A DNA stretch of 6,881 bases from Sedimenticola sp. GTDB taxonomy: Bacteria > Pseudomonadota > Gammaproteobacteria > Chromatiales > Chromatiaceae. The DNA lies in contig JAUXBK010000144.1 of NCBI GenBank assembly GCA_030619405.1, forward strand, positions 1 to 6,881, given 5' to 3'. The translations under genes and the position numbers were made by a program. Below are positions 1 through 5,646 of the stretch, in pieces; positions within the stretch are counted from its first letter, which is position 1; each line of letters opens with the position of its first letter. The notes beneath the pieces were generated by a model. That model saw nothing but the letters and a program-made list of their open reading frames with translations. It ran no database searches and had not been told where the DNA came from.

Positions 1-347
1 CCATCGGCCAGGCGGTCCTGGCACGGGAGATTCAGGATGATACGGATGCCCGATGCTGGTTCCCTCTTCTGCCAACCACTTCCGGCTGGGATTCGGACCT
101 GCTGATCTCCCGCTCCGAGCCGGAGGCAGACTACCCCCAGGAAGCGCTTTACGATATGGAAGCGGCCGGTTTTTTTCAGGCAGCATCCCGGTTTGCCCCG
201 CCCGGCCTGATCCACGCCCTGAAAATCATCTCCGACAACCGGGAACACCCGGTAACGGAACTCAATGGTAAACGGGTCTCCCGCCTGATCAGGGAACAGC
301 TGGATTCGGTAGCACGGTTGGTGGGACAGCTGAGGAACAGGGTGTGA
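1..347 (+). CDS. Nucleoside phosphorylase / nucleosidase-superfamily protein, C-terminal part (5' end outside window)
   Basis: The frame is open from the left edge (first full codon at position 3) to a TGA at 345-347, giving the last 114 residues. Two motifs fit the purine nucleoside phosphorylase/MTA-SAH nucleosidase fold. One is DMEAAGF, whose Glu codon (159-161) corresponds to the ribose-binding Glu of that family. The other is ALKIISDN, whose Asp codon (234-236) corresponds to the Asp that protonates the purine leaving group. By family knowledge such enzymes act in the cytoplasm and split N-glycosidic bonds of nucleosides such as methylthioadenosine or S-adenosylhomocysteine. The substrate cannot be read from this fragment, and the rest of the C-terminus does not closely match E. 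coli Mtn as I recall it. The stop overlaps the next gene's start by 4 bp (GTGA), suggesting translational coupling. The family call is fairly secure and the exact enzyme is not. Confidence 0.7.
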   Translation, partial: IGQAVLAREIQDDTDARCWFPLLPTTSGWDSDLLISRSEPEADYPQEALYDMEAAGFFQAASRFAPPGLIHALKIISDNREHPVTELNGKRVSRLIREQLDSVARLVGQLRNRV

Positions 348-1060
348 CCGATCGACGAAACATTCTGGTCACGGGCGCGAGCCGGGGGATTGGCCGGGCG
401 ATCTGCGACACATGCCTGGCCCGTGGCTACCGGGTGGTGGGGATCGCCCGCCAGTTCGCCCCGGAGATCAGTTCAGGGCCAGGATTCTTCCCGCGGTCGC
501 TGGATCTGGCCGACCTCGACGGGTTGCCGGCCGCACTGCAGCAGATACATCGGGAGTTTCCGGCGATCGACACCGTCATCTGCAACGCAGGCAGTGGCCG
601 ATTCGGGGCGCTGGAACAGTTTTCAGCGGCCCAGATAAAGGGCCTGATCGACCTCAACCTGACCAGCCAGATACTGCTGGCGCGGGAGTTCATACCTGCC
701 TTCAAGGGCAGGGGTCATGGTGATATCATCTTTATGGGCTCCGAATCGGCCCTCAGCGGTGGCGGGCGGGGGGCAGTCTACGCTGCCACCAAATTCGGCC
801 TGAGAGGGCTCGCCCAGTCGTTGCGGGCGGAGTGTGCCGGCGCCGGGGTGCGTGTCGGGATCATCAACCCCGGGATGGTACTCAGCGCCTTTTTCGATCA
901 GCTCGATTTCCGGCCGGCAGCGGAAGAGGATTGTCACCTGGAGCCCAAGGACGTGGCGGAGGCAGTCAGCCTCATGCTCGACGCACGGCCCGGCGCCGCC
1001 ATCGATGAGATCAACCTGTCACCCCAGAAACGGGGCATCCGCTGGAGTAAAAAAACCTAA
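344..1060 (+). CDS. Short-chain dehydrogenase/reductase (SDR), NAD(P)-dependent
   Basis: The 238-residue product has the usual length of a classical SDR and all its landmarks. These are the Rossmann nucleotide-binding motif TGASRGIG (10-17), an NAG motif (81-83), and a catalytic tetrad readable as N105, S133, Y146 and K150 with the normal 13-residue Ser-Tyr spacing and a YxxxK signature. NPG near residue 175 begins the segment that usually contacts cofactor and substrate. Arg36 after the second beta strand favours NADP(H), which is inference. The start is GTG at 344, overlapping the upstream stop by 4 bp, with a GAGGA ribosome site at 332-336. No signal peptide or membrane segment is seen, so the enzyme should be cytoplasmic. 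The substrate is unknown; 3-oxoacyl-ACP reductase-like annotations are possible but not specifically supported. The coupling to a nucleosidase-like gene suggests a shared pathway that I cannot name. Confidence 0.93.
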   Translation: MTDRRNILVTGASRGIGRAICDTCLARGYRVVGIARQFAPEISSGPGFFPRSLDLADLDGLPAALQQIHREFPAIDTVICNAGSGRFGALEQFSAAQIKGLIDLNLTSQILLAREFIPAFKGRGHGDIIFMGSESALSGGGRGAVYAATKFGLRGLAQSLRAECAGAGVRVGIINPGMVLSAFFDQLDFRPAAEEDCHLEPKDVAEAVSLMLDARPGAAIDEINLSPQKRGIRWSKKT

Positions 1061-1072
1061 CAGAGTGACTCG

Positions 1073-1096
1073 CGCAAAGGCGCAAATACGCAAAGG
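1073..1096. repeat. Three tandem octamers, CGCAAAGG-type
   Basis: CGCAAAGG (1073-1080), CGCAAATA (1081-1088) and CGCAAAGG (1089-1096) follow one another without a gap, 12 bp after the SDR stop codon. Similar CGCAAAG-type runs are found in intergenic DNA of many proteobacteria, so this is probably a member of a dispersed family. No function is assigned. Confidence 0.6.
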
Positions 1097-1213
1097 AAAA
1101 CCTGGAAAAACGAAAACCTGTAAATGCTGGACTATTTCGAAACAGCAATAAATCCATAACAACCCTCAATTGGCAGTGACGCCGTAATCACGCCGATGAT
1201 GGCACAGGCATCC

Positions 1214-1248
1214 ACTGCAACCAGCACCGACTTCTGAACTGGTGCAGT
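1214..1248. terminator. Hairpin between convergent SDR and csp genes, possible bidirectional terminator
   Basis: ACTGCAACCAG (1214-1224) pairs with CTGGTGCAGT (1239-1248), a 10-bp stem with one bulged A and a 14-nt loop. It lies 16 bp beyond the csp stop and about 150 bp beyond the SDR stop, where a shared terminator would be expected. Neither strand has a clear U-tract after the stem, so intrinsic termination is uncertain. Nothing else is recognisable in 1097-1213. Confidence 0.35.
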
Positions 1249-1263
1249 ACCCGGAACACAGGT

Positions 1264-1467
1264 TTACTGGGGTACGACGTTGGTCGCGCTGGGGCCTTTC
1301 TGGCCTTGCTCGACATCGAAGGATACGGTTTGTCCTTCAGCAAGTGACTTGAAGCCGCCGCCCTGGATGCTGCTGTGGTGAACGAAGACGTCCTTAGAGC
1401 CGTCAGAAGGAGCGATGAAGCCGAAGCCTTTTGCGTCGTTGAACCACTTAACTGTACCTGTAGCCAT
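1264..1467 (-). CDS. CspA-family cold shock protein
   Basis: A 67-residue single cold-shock domain, the normal length for the family. It starts with MATGTVKWFN, has the RNP1 motif KGFGFI (13-18) and RNP2 VFVHH (27-31), and ends in a typical GPSATNV segment. Such proteins are five-stranded OB-fold RNA and single-stranded DNA binders that melt mRNA secondary structure; many act in cold shock, others are constitutive. The ATG at 1467 is chosen because it opens the conserved N-terminus and follows an AGAGGTAA ribosome site with 7 nt spacing. The reading frame stays open further upstream to about 1635, but that part matches no family sequence and belongs to the leader. The gene converges on the SDR gene. 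Its leader holds a long inverted repeat, a plausible place for temperature-dependent control. Which csp paralogue this is cannot be decided. Confidence 0.96.
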   Translation of the reverse strand: MATGTVKWFNDAKGFGFIAPSDGSKDVFVHHSSIQGGGFKSLAEGQTVSFDVEQGQKGPSATNVVPQ

Positions 1468-1472
1468 GTCGG

Positions 1473-1480
1473 TTACCTCT
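1473..1480 (-). promoter_or_regulatory. Ribosome binding site of the cold shock gene
   Basis: On the minus strand AGAGGTAA lies 5 nt before the ATG, with its AGGT core 7 nt away. It fixes the 67-residue start in preference to the upstream open frame. It lies only 7 nt from the inner edge of the long inverted repeat at 1488. Confidence 0.7.
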
Positions 1481-1487
1481 GGTGAAA

Positions 1488-1659
1488 TTAAACCTAGATC
1501 CTGGCAAGTATTCGCACGCACATAGCACAACCTCTTGTCCCGTATAGCGATATGAAAAATCTTGGCAATCACAATAAGGATTCCACGCAATTTTTCATTC
1601 GCTCTACGAAACAATAGCTTGCACTCTGTACGCACGACTACTTGCAGGATCTAGGTTAA
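1488..1659. repeat. Long imperfect inverted repeat in the csp leader
   Basis: The left arm 1488-1510 and the right arm 1639-1659 are reverse complements over 21 paired positions with two single-base insertions in the left arm. The shared core is AACCTAGATCCTG. They enclose 128 bp of relatively A+T-rich DNA. The element sits wholly upstream of the csp ribosome site. If transcription starts beyond 1659, the two arms would form a long stem in the csp mRNA ending 7 nt from the Shine-Dalgarno. The other reading is a small non-autonomous element with about 22-bp terminal inverted repeats. I see no convincing target-site duplication. Confidence 0.75.
1541..1568 (-). promoter_or_regulatory. Candidate sigma-70 promoter for csp (proximal)
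   Basis: On the minus strand TTGCCA (-35, 1563-1568; 5 of 6 consensus) and TATACG (-10, 1541-1546; 4 of 6) are 16 nt apart, with an A/T-rich spacer. It would give a leader of about 65 nt carrying only one arm of the inverted repeat. This is a pattern match in A+T-rich DNA and competes with the distal candidates. Confidence 0.3.
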
Positions 1660-1761
1660 ACGTGTGTTTATGCAGATGTTTGTCGAGTGCTTACGGAAGA
1701 ATCTGCTACGCACTGCGAGAGGTAAACTACCGAAAAACTACAAAAACACTGCAATGGCGGC

Positions 1762-1790
1762 ACTATATTGAATACTTGAACAAAAAACAA
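1762..1790 (-). promoter_or_regulatory. Candidate distal promoter for csp
   Basis: On the minus strand TTGTTT (1785-1790; 3 of 6) and TATAGT (1762-1767; 5 of 6) are 17 nt apart. A perfect TATAAT also lies at 1794-1799 on the same strand but lacks a good -35. Starts here would give a leader of nearly 300 nt containing the whole inverted repeat; long leaders are typical of cold-inducible csp genes. The evidence is pattern only. Confidence 0.25.
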
Positions 1791-1794
1791 GGCA

Positions 1795-1965
1795 TTATAG
1801 CTGGGGCCAGTGCTGACGCACGAATGGATCAGAGAAGGCTAACTCTTTGGAAAAGCGGGCCAGGGTGTTGATCAGATGCCTCAGACGCATGAGGTAGTGA
1901 TAGCCTTGCATGACGTTCCAGTTTTTGCGAACGCATGCTCGTAGGAATAACCTTGTCTACCCTGA
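1795..1965 (-). pseudogene. Transposase remnant, frameshifted C-terminal fragment
   Basis: On the minus strand one frame reads GRQGYSYEHAFAK down to about 1927. The next frame continues as NWNVMQGYHYLMRL and runs through HLINTLARFSKEL to a TAA at 1795-1797. Joined across a one-base loss in the five-A run at 1922-1926, they form a block like the C-terminal region of a transposase family that I recognise from memory by EHA(F/Y)AKNWN and YHYLMR, without being able to name the IS family. Only about 55 residues remain, with no catalytic DDE region, and a TAG interrupts the second frame at 1957-1959. No terminal inverted repeats can be assigned. It reads as a dead IS relic in the csp-rlmB gap. Confidence 0.5.
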
Positions 1966-2079
1966 GCAGGCGGAATCCCTGGAGTTCTGCAGCATCCTCT
2001 ACTCCTACCGCATGTCCCTGGCCCACCCCGCCAACATGGCCACCTGCCCCCTCACCATCAGCATCTATCTGTTCCACCT
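1950..2079 (+). other. Unassigned stretch with coding-like codon use on the plus strand
   Basis: In the frame with GCG at 1970-1972, nearly every third base between about 1970 and 2076 is G or C, the pattern of real genes in this window. The reading includes FCSILYSYRM and LAHPANMATC. There is no convincing start or ribosome site, and the frame runs into the palindromic repeat at the rlmB 3' end. I do not recognise the peptide. It may be a gene fragment or chance. Confidence 0.2.
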
Positions 2080-2080
2080 A

Positions 2081-2106
2081 GGCACAGTAAACGTGCCCAC
2101 CCTACG
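2081..2106. repeat. Short palindrome with GTAGGGTG module at the rlmB 3' end
   Basis: GGCAC (2081-2085) pairs with GTGCC (2093-2097) around a 7-nt loop and is followed by CACCCTACG (2098-2106), which contains the rlmB stop codon on the minus strand. As RNA it gives a small hairpin 4 nt past the rlmB stop without a U-tract. It resembles the GTGGGCA/TGCCCAC hairpin at 5624-5646, and both look like members of a dispersed palindromic repeat family. It may stabilise or terminate the transcript; this is inference. Confidence 0.45.
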
Positions 2107-2848
2107 GGGAACGCTGCCGCAGTGCCTCGTATAGGGTGACGCCGGCAGCTACCGAGACGTTGAGGCTCTCCACCGTACCCTTCATCGGCAGCCGGACCAG
2201 CAGGTCGCACGCCTCGCGGGTGAGGCGGCGCAGCCCCTTCTCCTCAGCGCCCATCACCACGCCGAGGGGTCCCTTGAGGTCCGCCTGATACAGGCTGGTC
2301 TCTGCCTCGCCGGCGGCCCCCACCAGCCGGATGCCCTGCTGCTGCAGCCAGTGGAGGGTTCGGGAGAGGTTGGTGACCTGAAAAAAGGGGACCTGCTCCG
2401 CCGCCCCGCTGGCCACCTTGCAGGCGGTGGGGGTGAGACCGGCGGCACGATCTTTGGGTGTGATCACCGCATCCACGCCCACGGCATCCGCCGTGCGCAG
2501 GCAGGCGCCCAGGTTGTGGGGGTCCTGGACGCCGTCCAGGATCAACAGAAACGGCGGAGACTCCAGCTCTTCCACGAAACGCTGCAGCGCTTTCTCGTCC
2601 CTGGCGACCGGCGCCAGGGTGCGGGCGGCCACCCCCTGGTGATTGGTCCCGGGAACCAGCCGCTCCAGTTCCTCCCGATCAACCTGGTGCAGGCGAACAC
2701 CCGCCTCCTTCACCAGCCCGATCAGTTCCCGGATCCGCCGGTCCCGGCGCCTGGCCTCTACCCACACCTCGAGCACCGATTCCGCACCGTGCTTGAGGGC
2801 GGTGCGGACGCTGTGCAGGCCGGTGATCAGCTGGGATGATCTGCTCAT
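2102..2848 (-). CDS. rlmB: 23S rRNA (guanosine-2'-O-)-methyltransferase RlmB
   Basis: A 248-residue SpoU/TrmH-family (SPOUT) methyltransferase, near the 243 residues of the E. coli enzyme. RlmB uses S-adenosylmethionine to methylate the 2'-OH of G2251 (E. coli numbering) in the 23S rRNA peptidyl-transferase P loop. Seen here are an N-terminal RNA-binding substrate domain (about 1-80) ending in NHQGVAAR (69-76), motif 1 DPHNLGACLRTA (109-120), motif 2 VVMGAEEKGL (197-206), and motif 3 MKGTVESLNVSVAAG (222-236), which forms the trefoil knot and cofactor site. The ATG at 2848 is preferred over the adjacent in-frame TTG at 2851. The ribosome site is weak (AGG about 14 nt upstream). It follows rnr on the same strand with a 168-bp gap filled by a large palindrome. 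Its last codons run into a palindromic repeat that supplies the TAG stop. Confidence 0.97.
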   Translation of the reverse strand: MSRSSQLITGLHSVRTALKHGAESVLEVWVEARRRDRRIRELIGLVKEAGVRLHQVDREELERLVPGTNHQGVAARTLAPVARDEKALQRFVEELESPPFLLILDGVQDPHNLGACLRTADAVGVDAVITPKDRAAGLTPTACKVASGAAEQVPFFQVTNLSRTLHWLQQQGIRLVGAAGEAETSLYQADLKGPLGVVMGAEEKGLRRLTREACDLLVRLPMKGTVESLNVSVAAGVTLYEALRQRSP

Positions 2849-2870
2849 CAAAGTACTGTGCCTAAGCGAT

Positions 2871-2957
2871 CGTAGGGTGCAATAGCGAAGCGTATTGCAC
2901 CGGTAGCGGTGCGGGCCCGGCTGGATTGTGCAATACGCTGCGCTATTGCACCCTACG
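2871..2957. repeat. Large nested palindrome between rnr and rlmB
   Basis: Arms 2871-2900 and 2928-2957 are reverse complements at 29 of 30 positions (the only mismatch pairs 2888 with 2940), around a 27-nt loop. Each arm is itself palindromic, with GTGCAATA and TATTGCAC around an 8-nt centre. The outer ends carry CGTAGGGTG/CACCCTACG. GTAGGGTGCAATA-type repeats are, from general knowledge, widespread in proteobacterial intergenic DNA. In RNA it would form a very stable stem between rnr and rlmB and could limit read-through or protect a 3' end. Notably, RNase R is an exonuclease specialised in structured RNA. Confidence 0.88.
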
Positions 2958-3016
2958 GGGCTGCTGGAACGGGGCGTAGAGGGTCACCGGTGGAATCCGG
3001 GAACCATGGGCAAATA

Positions 3017-5383
3017 TCAGGCCTGGGGCTTAGCTTTCGGTTTCCGTTTGCGCTTCCTGCGTAACTTGGCCGGCCTCTTCTGCTCCTCCTGCTGCTTCTG
3101 CCCGGAGCTCTCCGCCGGTTTTCCACCCCGCCTGCCGCCGCTCCGCTTCTTAGAGGAACGCCTGCGGCCACGCTTTGGTGGCTCTTCGCCGGTCCCGCTC
3201 GACTCCAGCACGAAATCGATCTTCTTGTCGTCCAGGTTGACCGCCGCCACCTTCACCCGGATCCGATCACCGAGCCGGTACACCTTCCCGGAGCGCTCAC
3301 CGTTGAGGCGATGGCCGATCGGGTCGAAGTGGTAGTAGTCGTTGTCCAGGGCGCTGATGTGGACCAGTCCCTCTACGTAGATCTCGTCCAGCTCAACGAA
3401 CAGACCAAAGGAGGTGACGCTGGTGATGATGCCCTCGAAGCTCTCACCCACCTTGTCCAGCATGTACTCGCACTTGAGCCAGGCGTCGGCATCCCGCGTC
3501 GCTTCGTCGGCCCGTCGTTCGGTGGTGGAGCTGTGCTCTCCCAGCGTTGCCAGCTCGGTCTGGGAATATTCGAAATCTTCCTTCGTCCCACCCGTAAGCA
3601 AGTGGAGGATGGCCCGGTGGACGATCAGATCCGGGTAACGGCGGATCGGCGAGGTGAAATGGGTGTAGGCCGGAAAGGCCAGACCGAAATGGCCGATATT
3701 CTCCGCGCTATACACCGCCAGGGACATGGACCGCAACAAAACGGTCTGGATCAGGTGAAAATCAGGCCGTCCCTTCACCGACTCCAGCAGCACCGCGTAG
3801 TCCTTGGCCTGGGGTTTGTCTCCCCCATCCAGTTTAAGCCCCAGCTCGGCGAGAAAACTGCGCAGGTCGGTCAGCTTCTCGGACTGAGGTCCTTCGTGAT
3901 TGCGATAGAGCGCCGACAGCTTCTTCCGCAACAGAAAACGGGCGGCGGCCACGTTAGCCGCCAGCATGCACTCTTCGATCATGCGGTGGGCGTCGTTGCG
4001 GTACACCGGCACGATCCGCTCCACCTTGGACTCGTCGTTGAACAGGATCCGGGTCTCGGTGGTGTCGAAGTCGATGGCGCCCCGCGCTTTTCTCGCCTCA
4101 TGCAGCACCTGATAGAGTCCGTGCAGCTCGTTCAGGTGCGGCAGCAACTTCTCATACCGGCCGCACAGATCCCGGTCGTCATCCACCACCATGGCCGCCA
4201 CCTGGTCGTAGGTGAGGCGGGCGTGGGAGCGCATTACCGCCTGATAGAATTTGGAGCGGGTGATCTTCCCTTCCCGGTTGATATAAAGGTCACAGACCAT
4301 GCAGAGCCGGTCCACCTCCGGGTTCAGGGAACAGAGGCCGTTGGAGAGCGCCTCCGGTAACATTGGAATCACCCGGTCGGGGAAGTAGACCGAGTTGCCC
4401 CGCCGTCTCCCTTCATCGTCCAGGGCAGTGCCCCGCCTGACGTAACTGGAGACATCGGCGATGCAGACCAGCAGCTTCCACCCCTTGGGTTTCGCCTCGC
4501 AATAGACCGCATCGTCGAAATCCCGGGCATCCGCCCCGTCGATGGTCACCAGCGGCAGATTCCGCAGGTCCATCCTGCCCTGCTTGTCCGCCTCCTCCAC
4601 CGCTTCGCCCAGGTCAGCGATCTCCGCCTCCACCTCCTCCGGCCACTCGGTGGGTATGCTGTGGGCCCTAATGGCGACGTCCGTCTCCATCCCCGGGGCC
4701 ATGTGATCCCCCATCACCTCGATCACCCGGCCCACCGGCTGGGTCCGCTTGGTGGGCTGCTCGATGATCTCCGCCAATACGATCTGGCCATGGCCGGCAC
4801 CGCCCAGGTCCTGCTCCGGTATCACCACCTCCAGGTGGAGCCGTTTGTTGTCCGGTGTCAGAAAGCCAACCCCATGCTCCAGATAGAGCCGGCCCACAAT
4901 CTGCTTGTTGGCCCGCTCCAGCACCTCCACCAGCGCCCCCTCCCGACGTCCCCGATGGTCGACACCAACCAGCCGCACCACCGCCCGGTCGCCGTGCAGC
5001 AGGCTGCGCATCTGTCGCGGGGTGAGGAACAGATCATCCATGCCCTCGTCCGGCTTGAGAAAGCCGAACCCATCCGGATGGCCGATGATGCGCCCAGCAA
5101 TCAGATCCTTCTTGTTGACCAGGCAGAACGAGCCCCGCCGGTTGCGCACCAGTTGACCGTCCCGCTCCATGGCGTTGAGGCGACGCCGCAACCCCTCCAG
5201 CTCATCCTCACCGGTCAGCCCCAGTCGCTCCGCGATCTCCGATCGCCGCATGGGGGTGCCGACCTCTTTCAGCAGCTCCAGGATGAACTCTCGGCTGGGT
5301 ATGGGGTGCTCGTACTTCTTCGCCTCCCGGGCCTGATGGGGGTCGGATTTGCAGGGGGGGGGGTTGTTGGATGGTTTTGCCAC
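3017..5383 (-). CDS. rnr: Ribonuclease R (3'-to-5' exoribonuclease, RNB family)
   Basis: A 788-residue protein collinear with E. coli RNase R (813 residues). It degrades structured RNA processively from the 3' end, acting in mRNA decay, rRNA quality control and trans-translation. In order: an N-terminal winged-helix region (about 28-90) with PIPSREFILELL; cold-shock domain 1 (about 95-150, GHPDGFGFL) and domain 2 (about 160-215, VGFLTPD); an RNB domain from about 270 with catalytic aspartates D282, D288, D290 and D291 in IDGADARDFDDAV, and the signature HFTSPIRRYPDL; a C-terminal S1 domain (GIITSVTSFGLFVEL); and a Lys/Arg-rich tail of about 60 residues. The start is GTG at 5383, with AGGA 9 nt upstream; it adds about 10 residues relative to E. 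coli, matching the shift of the catalytic residues. Codons 8-10 are a C10 homopolymer. The neighbour downstream is rlmB, as in enterobacteria. Confidence 0.98.
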   Translation of the reverse strand: MAKPSNNPPPCKSDPHQAREAKKYEHPIPSREFILELLKEVGTPMRRSEIAERLGLTGEDELEGLRRRLNAMERDGQLVRNRRGSFCLVNKKDLIAGRIIGHPDGFGFLKPDEGMDDLFLTPRQMRSLLHGDRAVVRLVGVDHRGRREGALVEVLERANKQIVGRLYLEHGVGFLTPDNKRLHLEVVIPEQDLGGAGHGQIVLAEIIEQPTKRTQPVGRVIEVMGDHMAPGMETDVAIRAHSIPTEWPEEVEAEIADLGEAVEEADKQGRMDLRNLPLVTIDGADARDFDDAVYCEAKPKGWKLLVCIADVSSYVRRGTALDDEGRRRGNSVYFPDRVIPMLPEALSNGLCSLNPEVDRLCMVCDLYINREGKITRSKFYQAVMRSHARLTYDQVAAMVVDDDRDLCGRYEKLLPHLNELHGLYQVLHEARKARGAIDFDTTETRILFNDESKVERIVPVYRNDAHRMIEECMLAANVAAARFLLRKKLSALYRNHEGPQSEKLTDLRSFLAELGLKLDGGDKPQAKDYAVLLESVKGRPDFHLIQTVLLRSMSLAVYSAENIGHFGLAFPAYTHFTSPIRRYPDLIVHRAILHLLTGGTKEDFEYSQTELATLGEHSSTTERRADEATRDADAWLKCEYMLDKVGESFEGIITSVTSFGLFVELDEIYVEGLVHISALDNDYYHFDPIGHRLNGERSGKVYRLGDRIRVKVAAVNLDDKKIDFVLESSGTGEEPPKRGRRRSSKKRSGGRRGGKPAESSGQKQQEEQKRPAKLRRKRKRKPKAKPQA
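5354..5363. repeat. rnr: G10/C10 homopolymer inside the rnr 5' coding region
   Basis: Ten consecutive G on the plus strand encode Pro8-Pro9-Pro10 of RNase R on the minus strand, upstream of all conserved domains. The next in-frame Met downstream is residue 45, already inside the winged-helix region. A one-base change would shift the frame; one of the alternative frames runs only to a stop at 5208. Such tracts are prone to slippage in replication and also to sequencing error. Confidence 0.9.
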
Positions 5384-5392
5384 GTGCGATGT

Positions 5393-5396
5393 TCCT
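5393..5396 (-). promoter_or_regulatory. rnr: Ribosome binding site deciding the rnr GTG start
   Basis: On the minus strand AGGA lies 9 nt before GTG at 5383. No in-frame ATG occurs before residue 45, and the residues between the GTG and that point align with the start of E. coli RNase R, so the GTG is the sensible start. Confidence 0.65.
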
Positions 5397-5424
5397 GTTG
5401 TTGGTTAACGCTGTTCCCGGTTGG

Positions 5425-5453
5425 ATTGTACCCCCAGTAGCGTTTGCTGTCCC
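5425..5453 (-). promoter_or_regulatory. rnr: Candidate sigma-70 promoter of rnr
   Basis: On the minus strand GGGACA (-35, 5448-5453; 4 of 6) and TACAAT (-10, 5425-5430; 5 of 6) are 17 nt apart. The start point would be near 5418, giving a leader of about 35 nt with the AGGA site. It would let rnr be expressed independently of the upstream jet genes. Pattern match only. Confidence 0.45.
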
Positions 5454-5544
5454 TTTTCTGCCTTTATTCGAGGCATTTGCACTGTGGCATTTTTCCGCAG
5501 TGGTTAAAGTGCCGCCTCGCAGGTTGTGTGTGCAGCACCATACT

Positions 5545-5580
5545 GTAGCCCGGATGGCGTGAAACGGAATCCGGGGTCGT
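5545..5580. repeat. REP-like palindrome, GTAGCCCGGAT type
   Basis: CCCGGAT (5549-5555) pairs with ATCCGGG (5569-5575) around a 13-nt loop, preceded by GTAG. GTAGCCCGGATG...ATCCGGG elements are, from general knowledge, abundant in intergenic DNA of many gammaproteobacteria. It lies between jetD and the rnr promoter. Confidence 0.6.
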
Positions 5581-5623
5581 GCCGGTATCTGCCTTCTCTT
5601 TTCTGCCTTCTGCCCTCTGAATG

Positions 5624-5646
5624 GTGGGCATGTTTTTTGTGCCCAC
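5624..5646. repeat. Palindrome downstream of jetD, GTGGGCA/TGCCCAC
   Basis: GTGGGCA (5624-5630) and TGCCCAC (5640-5646) form a perfect 7-bp stem with a T-rich (plus) or A-rich (minus) 9-nt loop, 29 bp past the jetD stop. A second small stem, CGCGG/CCGCG, occupies 5646-5665. There is no U-tract after either on the minus strand, so it may be a repeat-family hairpin that blocks 3' exonucleases rather than a true terminator. Confidence 0.5.

Noticed and set aside
1468..1635. N-terminal extension of the cold shock protein to 123 residues
   Set aside because: The family begins at MATGTVKWF, an AGAGGTAA ribosome site directly precedes that ATG, and the extension overlaps the inverted repeat and has no known domain.
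1662..1871. A 69-codon plus-strand frame
   Set aside because: No ribosome site or family, lies in A+T-rich DNA, and overlaps the transposase relic on the other strand.
2351..2839. A 162-codon open frame on the plus strand
   Set aside because: Antisense to rlmB, whose SPOUT motifs are clear.
2849..2851. TTG at 2851 as the rlmB start
   Set aside because: It is one codon upstream of an ATG, which is the commoner start; no ribosome site favours the TTG.
2081..2957. The palindromic repeats as a CRISPR array
   Set aside because: Only a few copies, inverted rather than evenly spaced direct repeats, with a complete rlmB gene between them; no cas gene in view.
3311..4360. A 349-codon open frame on the plus strand
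   Set aside because: It lies wholly antisense to the rnr RNB/S1 region, whose conserved catalytic motifs are unambiguous. Long antisense frames are expected opposite genes with G/C-rich third positions.
4661..5440. A 259-codon open frame on the plus strand
   Set aside because: Antisense to the N-terminal half of rnr and runs through its promoter; no family features.
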